In this document: piece by piece, positions 58,070-64,000 of the stretch | Numbering within the stretch: the first letter of the stretch is position 1 | Layout of the letters: each line of letters opens with the position of its first letter | Source of the DNA: Varanus komodoensis | Lineage: Eukaryota; Chordata; Lepidosauria; Squamata; Varanidae | Direction: 5' to 3' | Length of the DNA: 64,000 nucleotides | Assembly: GCF_004798865.1 (NCBI RefSeq) | Contig: NW_025335468.1 | Location: 3,049,832 to 3,113,831 of the forward strand | The notes under the pieces: generated by a model | The model's input: the letters and a program-made list of their open reading frames with translations, nothing else | What the model was told of the DNA's origin: nothing | Databases searched by the model: none | Position numbers and translations under genes: made by a program

Positions 58070-60285
58070 TAAACTGTATATACTTGGCTTGCTCCTTCTA
58101 TTTTCCTCCTCCCCTGCCATTTTTGGAAACAGAAACTAAGATTGCCATAATGATGGGGGGATGCTGGAAGTTGTAGGAGACTTTCTAGCTAAACATGCAT
58201 AATGTGTCTTTAAATTGCAAATTCGTTCACATAATTGGACATACTGGGGCTTCAGAGTAAGTCTGCAGAGTTGTAGTATTAAAAGGTGACTTTTCTTTCC
58301 AGCTTGTTTGTGAAGGGTGTTGGTATTTTGTACTGGAATGAAACCACTATGGGGTTTCCTCTATCACAGGTGGCAATGATAATTTGAAATCAATGCTTTG
58401 AGAATCTGGATTGTTCATAATAGCAATGTCTTTTTAGCTTGATTTTTTTTTAGAAAAGCCATTCTGGTTCTTACCTATTACTACATGTATTTGTTTGCTA
58501 TTCCAAATTCCATTTTTCTGAAAAGGAAAGCCGAAGGTGGTTTATCTCCTCCCACTTATGTTTGACAGTACACCTTGTAAGATAAATCTATTAAGATATT
58601 TACACATTTTATTTATAAGTAAGATAAATCCAGAAGGCATGAACATTGTGGTTTTGGAGAAATGCACATTAATTTAAAGTTAATCTATTGATGGAAGTGA
58701 AATGATTAAATAAAAATATCAAAATCGGTTGATAGCTTGATTCCCAGAATATGCAAATACAATCTTCCCCAGGTGCTGTTCCACTCTGTATTTAAGATAT
58801 AGACGTAGATTAGTCTGTAGTGTTAGTGTTCCTGAAGTAAGAAAAAAATTTGTCTCATACAAATAGTGAAAGGAATTAACTGGTTCCATCTCTCATAAAA
58901 CTGTACCTCTTAATTTCAGATGAAAGTGAAAGTGGTGCAATGAAAATGTGGGGTGTGTAGTTAGGTTAAATAATAAGTAATTGCTACATATTATGTTCAG
59001 GTAAACCTATTCTTCCGTTTGTGCAGAAATTATAAGGCATTCGAGCTATACAGATTGCCTGTACGTTGCAGGAACTTGCATATCAACATTTGATATTGAG
59101 GAAATAACTTGACATTTTGCAAAAGCTGGGGTTAAAAAAGCTTTTGTATTAGAATGAGTATTTCCCAAGGCAACATTTGACCATGTGAGTTGGCTGCTGT
59201 TCACACATAGTTATGATGGCCTTAACTGTCATTAAAACCTCATGCAGCACTACTTGGTCTTCTGCACTGAGGGTAAATTTTCCATAAACCATGTGGCTGT
59301 TCTAGTCTAACTGGAATGGTGGGTTGTAAGACGGGCTTTCTTTGTTTAAACCTTAAATGACCTTAAATGGAAAGTATCAGAACTTATCTGAATACTAGAT
59401 ATGAAGTTAACTTGGTTTAGAAATAATCTCAGAATAGGCAAACTAAAGCATAGCAGTTTTGGTGGTTACACATAAACAAAACCACAAAATGAATTGCTAA
59501 CTAAGTGTGCTGTGGTTGTCCAAGGGAACTTATGTAGAAGGGAAGTTATGTAGAGAGGAACCTGGTGGATGTGCCTGACCAGATAGTTCCAGAAAATGGC
59601 TTAAGACTTGGCTGGCCTACTGCTCCTTCCTGTGATACTAGGGTAACAGACAAAATCCTGACCACAAGGGAGGGGCTCACATGGCACTTTTCCCAAAACA
59701 TGAGCATCAGTTCTGGAAAAACTAGGTTAATGGGAGGAATTACCAGGAACTCATGCTAATCTCAGGGTCAAAAGAAACATGTGAGAGAAGGTGCACAGAA
59801 CTGTGCTATTTTCTCACATTCCTTGTTAAATGCATTTGGGTTTCCAGTATTTCTTTAAAGCAAAAAAGAAAGAGTAATGGGAGTCCATGCCATTTGCAAT
59901 GTAATCTGGAAGGAAAAATTAATAGTTCTGGATTCGTGTTAAGTTGTTCTACACCTAAAGATTAAATGTGCAGCTGTCTGGACTTGTGTCTACAGCACTG
60001 AGCTTTAGTCTTCCTTTGAATTTCTTTTCCTGTTTTTCAATAAATAGTTTTTAAGAGCTTTAAAATGTTCTTGGGATGTTAGTAGTGCATTACGTTTTAT
60101 TAGCAACGTTGGGCACTGAAACAATCTGTATCCTAGTGCCTGCAGGACAAATTCTGCTTTTGTAGTCTGGTGGTGCGGTGTGTTGTGCATCAGCGTAACC
60201 TTTCCCCTACTTTCCTCGGTCTTGTCATGTGATCTGCCCCTGCTGTGGAGGAAGGGCGGGGTTTCAAGAAGGACGCTGCTTGCAG

Positions 60286-60411
60286 AAGTGCCTTTCTGAT
60301 GACATACTGCATGGCTCCATAAAACTAAATCACAAGATCCTGATAATTTTGAGGGTGGGAATTAAAAGAGGGACCGAAAAAAGGCACAAGAAGCTACTAT
60401 TTATAGAACTC
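60286..60411 (+). other. Exon-like open segment, possible coding exon
   Basis: A segment of exactly 42 codons between an AG (CTGCTTGCAG) and a perfect GTAAGT donor, open in one frame with phase 0 at both ends (KCLSDDILHGSIKLNHK at the start, KLLFIEL at the end). It is on the same strand as the CpG-island promoter. Against it: the polypyrimidine tract is poor, no in-frame ATG lies inside, and I recognise no protein family. Confidence 0.2.
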
Positions 60412-61235
60412 GTAAGTGAAGCATGTTTTCTTGTCTTGCTCCAGACAGAAATAGTAGCATCCGTCTTCCTGCTTGAAGTAACATTTTTTGTAAATATTCA
60501 GTTGTATGAAAGCAGAAGTGGCAGTTTACACTGTAGTTGCAGATGAATCTTCATTGCCAGCTCAAAGGCTTGGGGGAAAAGATCTGAAGGGAATCAGTTG
60601 TTTTGCTGCTTCAAAATAGCTACTTTAAATAGATGGATATTCTAAATGATAAGGCCAAATTCTAGATTTTCTAGATTTCTTTATGTTCTTCGCAGGAGGT
60701 GTTTCCTGTGAACAAATTAATCTGTCTATTTGCTGTCCTTGGCAATAAGTTTTGCCTCCTATGCTATAGCAATTTGAGTACAAAGGGAATATAGTTTGAT
60801 TGCTTACATTGATGCCACTTAATTGCATGGAATAAGTGCTGCTACTTTGCAGTTATTTTTAAATTATATAAACAAATTGAGAAATGATTTTTTGAAGATA
60901 AGCTATCCAAGTAGTGCATACAAATTAGTGCATGCACATAATTTGTTTGAATCCAAAGTTTTGTGTCTGCATTTTTATGTGGAACATATATAAGTGATGT
61001 ATTTACAAAGGATAATTTTGAGAAAATCTGCCTTGAAACATAATTTAATTGCTACTGGTTATACTGATTTTTAAAGCTTATGTTTACAGCATGTCACCTG
61101 TGTTGAGATGCCATGTTCCTTGTTTGGAACATTATTAGTCACCTTTGTCAGCTACTTAGAGCAGCACCATTTTTAATATTGGAGTTCTGTGTTTTCTGAC
61201 CTCCTCCACTTTTGTGCCATTGAATGCCAATGTAC

Positions 61236-61486
61236 CCCTAAACCAGGGGTCCACAAACTTTTTCAATAGGGGGCCAGTTGAAAGGTGTTGGCGATGAGTG
61301 TGGGCCGGGGCAGGGGCACACACAGAGATGCTTTTCTCCAAGTGAGTCCAAAATGATCTCCGCATGAGCAAGCTGCTGCCTCGGTGCGCGTGTGCATGCC
61401 CAAAACCTCTGTGGCAGGCCGGATAAATGGCCATGGTGAGCCAGATCCGGCCCGTGGGCCATAGTTTGAGGACCCATGCCCTAAGC
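61236..61486. mobile_element. hAT-type MITE with imperfect 8-bp duplication
   Basis: The element spans 61,244-61,478. The left end CAGGGGTCCACAAACTTTTT and the right end read in reverse, CATGGGTCCTCAAACTATGG, are inverted repeats. Flanks CCCTAAAC and CCCTAAGC differ at one base. The interior has GGGGGCCAGTTG and GATCCGGCCCGTGGGCCAT, which mark a widespread amniote Charlie-like family. Confidence 0.85.
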
Positions 61487-61842
61487 ATTTATCTTGGTGC
61501 CTGCTAGTTGCCCTGACCCTCCTGATTTTTATTTAATGAACAAAAATTAATTGGGAAGCTGACTTGCTGGAAAGCAATGTGCTGCCCTCCAGTGTCATTC
61601 TTATTTGGAGTAAAAAGATTGATTTTGTGTTTTGGAGTTCAGTTGTCGCCTCTGCCTTGAACTTAACTTTTGGGGCACACCCATGGCAGCTGCTTTGTGA
61701 GTGCCCACAATGCTCTTCAAGTTTCATATGTGTTAGTCACTGTAGTGGTAATGATTTTTTTTTAATGTATAAACCATCTTCCCCAGGTGGTGTAATCTAT
61801 TAATGTTTGTTCTTCATTAGGAACACCTTATAAATGGACAAT

Positions 61843-61992
61843 GCTTAGATCAGGGTAAGCAGTTCAGTTTTCTCATGCTATATTGGCTATAACTCTTGTA
61901 TTCCCTGTCCACTGGTCATATTGACTAGGGCTTATGGGAGTTGTAGTCTAAAACATCCTTAGGGTCCTGGGTTTCCTAGCCCTGGCTTAGAT
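61843..61992. mobile_element. Short hAT-type MITE with perfect 8-bp duplication
   Basis: A 134-base element (61,851-61,984) begins CAGGGTAAGC and ends CTAGCCCTG, flanked on both sides by GCTTAGAT. The interior has GGGAGTTGTAGTCTAAAACA, the reverse complement of the word set seen in the other palindromic copies. The intact duplication assigns the whole palindromic family in this window to the hAT superfamily. Confidence 0.85.
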
Positions 61993-63123
61993 TATTATGA
62001 ATGCCACTCTTTCAGTAATCTAATAGATCCCACTCTCTGGGGCACATTTTTCATTTAGTTTTAAAATGTGCCCTTTTAGGAAATGTTAGTTCAAGTCAAG
62101 ATGTTCCTAGAAGTAAAGGCCAGTATAAGCCTTGACGGTAACAGTAGAGCTAGAATGAGAAGATGACAATTCATGGAGGCAGGCTGCCATATTGTTTTCT
62201 TTCAGTGATGCCCTGAGTTTTAGCCACCACCTCTAGGTCAATGGGACAAGTATCCACCAATAGCGGCAGGTGATGTGAGAGTTGAAGATAGTCATATTCA
62301 GCAATTGGGTGCAAGGAATCTTATGCCTCTTGGTTTGTATAGAAGTTAGAGGTACTGCAGTATAGAGGTGACTGAGGTGCTGCAATTTTTGATGTGTTCA
62401 TAATTTTGCATTAAAATTCTTGCAAATTAACCCTGTGAATACAAGCGGTGGTTCTAAGTTTGAGCAAAGACTAGTAATGTTTAACTATTTACAGTTCTTG
62501 AAAACTATGATGCAAATGGAATGTTTTCATGAGTGTACAGAGGAGAGTTGCTTACTGTGATTGTGAACTTGCACAGTCCTGCTGACTGTGACCAGCATCC
62601 TGCTGACAAGCTGTGTTGGAGTCCTTTGCCTTTTCCTGCCACCTAGAATTTTTGTTTGTCTATTGTCAAATGATGAGGCTTTCAGGCTCTGCATAGACTT
62701 GTTGAAAAGTTGGGTTTGATTCTCTGGCACTTACACTTAAAAGAATATTCAGGATCTCTGGTGTTGCCTACCATAGATAAATCTCTTGCATTTGTGAACA
62801 CTTACTTGCTTTATCTTGTGCTAGCCTTTTCAGATTGGCCCTATTTCTATACACCTTTTTCTTCTTTGGTCAGCTGAGCTTTCTGTAGTTACACCTATTT
62901 ACTGTTGTGCTCTTTTTTCCTTTCTGATTTTTGGTATTATATTTCAAACTAGATCTCCATTTATTAGAGTTAAAATGGCGTGTGCATTTATTCTTACCGA
63001 ATTATTGGTAAAAGGGAAGAAGTTTCATATTGGAATTTTACTTCACTAGCTATGTGGGTGATTATTACATAGTATCTGATCAAATGGAAAAAATGAAGGG
63101 AATTCTGTTGTAAAATTCTGTTG

Positions 63124-63327
63124 TAAAACCTTTTATTTAAACGTCATTTTAAAAATTAGTAATTTTAGTAGTTTCACAGTCACTTTTGATTTATTGTTAT
63201 ATACTGTTTTACTGCATTGTTTTATTGATTGTTCCTATTCATGATTGGTTTTAATGTAAGCCATCCTGAAACGTTCTCGTAAAGGACGGCATACAAATGT
63301 TTTAAATAAATAAATGAATAAATAAAA
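63124..63327 (+). mobile_element. L2-like LINE 3' end (plus strand), diverged
   Basis: Begins AACCTTTTATTTAAACGTCA, the end of the ORF seen in other copies. It continues through an AT-rich 3' UTR to AAGCCATCCTGAAACGTTCT, GGACGGCATACAAATG and a (TAAA)n tail. Confidence 0.75.
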
Positions 63328-64000
63328 TATGCAGTATAGAACTAGAACATAGGGTTTCACACACACCCTGAAACACACTCAAAAAAGCCTGAAAAACAAG
63401 GGTGGTTTGGTTCTTGCACCTACTCTACACTTTCCATATTCTGTTTACATTATCTCAGTGCATTAAAGATCTGTTCCCATGATTTGAGCCTCTCTTGGCT
63501 TCAAATCTGGCAAGGCCTGTGAGAGTTATTTTCCTAGGGTTTTTCTAGGTTTAAAGTTAGAAATTTTATATCTCCTGTACTAAAGTTAATGGTTGACTTC
63601 AGAAAGATAAGTTAGCAGAAAATGCACCAATGTATTTTCATCTATGAATAAGAATGTTTTCTTTTTCTTTCATGTATCACTCTATTCTGTTTCTTATTAC
63701 TGGATGGAAATCTTTTTGTTTTTGTTCACTCTGGTTTTGGCAATTGTTCATTCAGTGCAATAAAAATAATAGACTAGGCAGCTGCTTGTATTCAAACCAA
63801 GAGAACCCTGGGCGGGGCAGTTATCCTTTTAGTTAATGCTGCAGCACAAGCTGAATTTATTGACTGATTTAACTCTTCGAATGTATGCACACACCTTTAT
63901 AATATATTGGTGTAAGTGCTGAAGGTCCATCCTATTGTTGAAACAAAATGTAAGCAACTCAGAAAACAATATATTGCTAAGTGGAAACACTGTCAGTAAG

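Larger units (their letters stand above)
56958..64000. other. Probable first intron of the CpG-island gene
   Basis: Runs from the donor at 56,958 to the window end. It contains hAT-type MITEs (57,929; 61,244; 61,851), an L2-like tail (63,124), a poly(A) run near 57,578, and otherwise AT-rich unique-looking sequence. One exon-like segment (60,286-60,411) is treated in its own entry. Confidence 0.5.

Noticed and set aside
61821-61854. Mini-exon candidate (ATTAG acceptor, then GTAAGC donor) in the presumed first intron
   Set aside because: The GTAAGC lies inside the left terminal repeat of a hAT-type MITE with an intact 8-bp duplication, so the donor belongs to the transposon.
1-64000. Retrovirus or LTR element, CRISPR array, toxin gene or bacterial-type operon
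   Set aside because: No gag/pol/env motifs, paired long direct repeats, spaced repeat arrays or prokaryote-like gene packing were found on either strand by eye.

Overview
The window is vertebrate nuclear DNA, almost certainly from a squamate reptile (lizard or snake). The case rests on repeat content: tRNA-headed SINEs of the Sauria type with a Bov-B-like tail, three 5'-truncated Bov-B (RTE clade) LINE ends, many L2-like and CR1 LINE 3' ends, and small hAT-type DNA transposons. Genes are split by large introns, and most open frames are chance frames in noncoding DNA.

Positions 1-28,737 hold the 3' half of one protein gene on the + strand. Five exons (3872-4140, 5769-5905, 13395-13516, 15027-15206, 28564-28737) have matching phases and GT-AG introns. 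They join into a continuous 293-residue C-terminal half of a glycoside hydrolase family 31 protein related to MYORG (myogenesis-regulating glycosidase, formerly KIAA1161). The 5' exons must lie upstream of position 1, because none is recognisable in 1-3871. The introns are about 1.6, 7.5, 1.5 and 13.4 kb. Human MYORG is, from memory, encoded in a single coding exon, so this is best read as a multi-exon paralogue. The two positions that carry the catalytic aspartates in MYORG appear changed here, so the protein may be a pseudo-enzyme or have altered chemistry.

Positions 28,738 to about 29,460 (perhaps 29,880) are the 3' UTR. From about 29.9 to 56.3 kb I see no host exon. This intergenic stretch holds SINEs, LINE ends, a Tigger-like fossil, a non-autonomous hAT element with a perfect 8-bp target duplication, a 50-bp near-perfect inverted repeat whose arms lie 3.4 kb apart, and a composite CR1/Bov-B insertion.

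At 56.28-57.0 kb a CpG-rich block with GC boxes and a CCAAT box, followed by a consensus splice donor, looks like the TATA-less promoter and noncoding first exon of a second + strand gene. Its coding exons mostly lie beyond the window; the rest of the window is its probable first intron. I could not identify this gene. No retroviral element, CRISPR array or prokaryote-type operon was seen.
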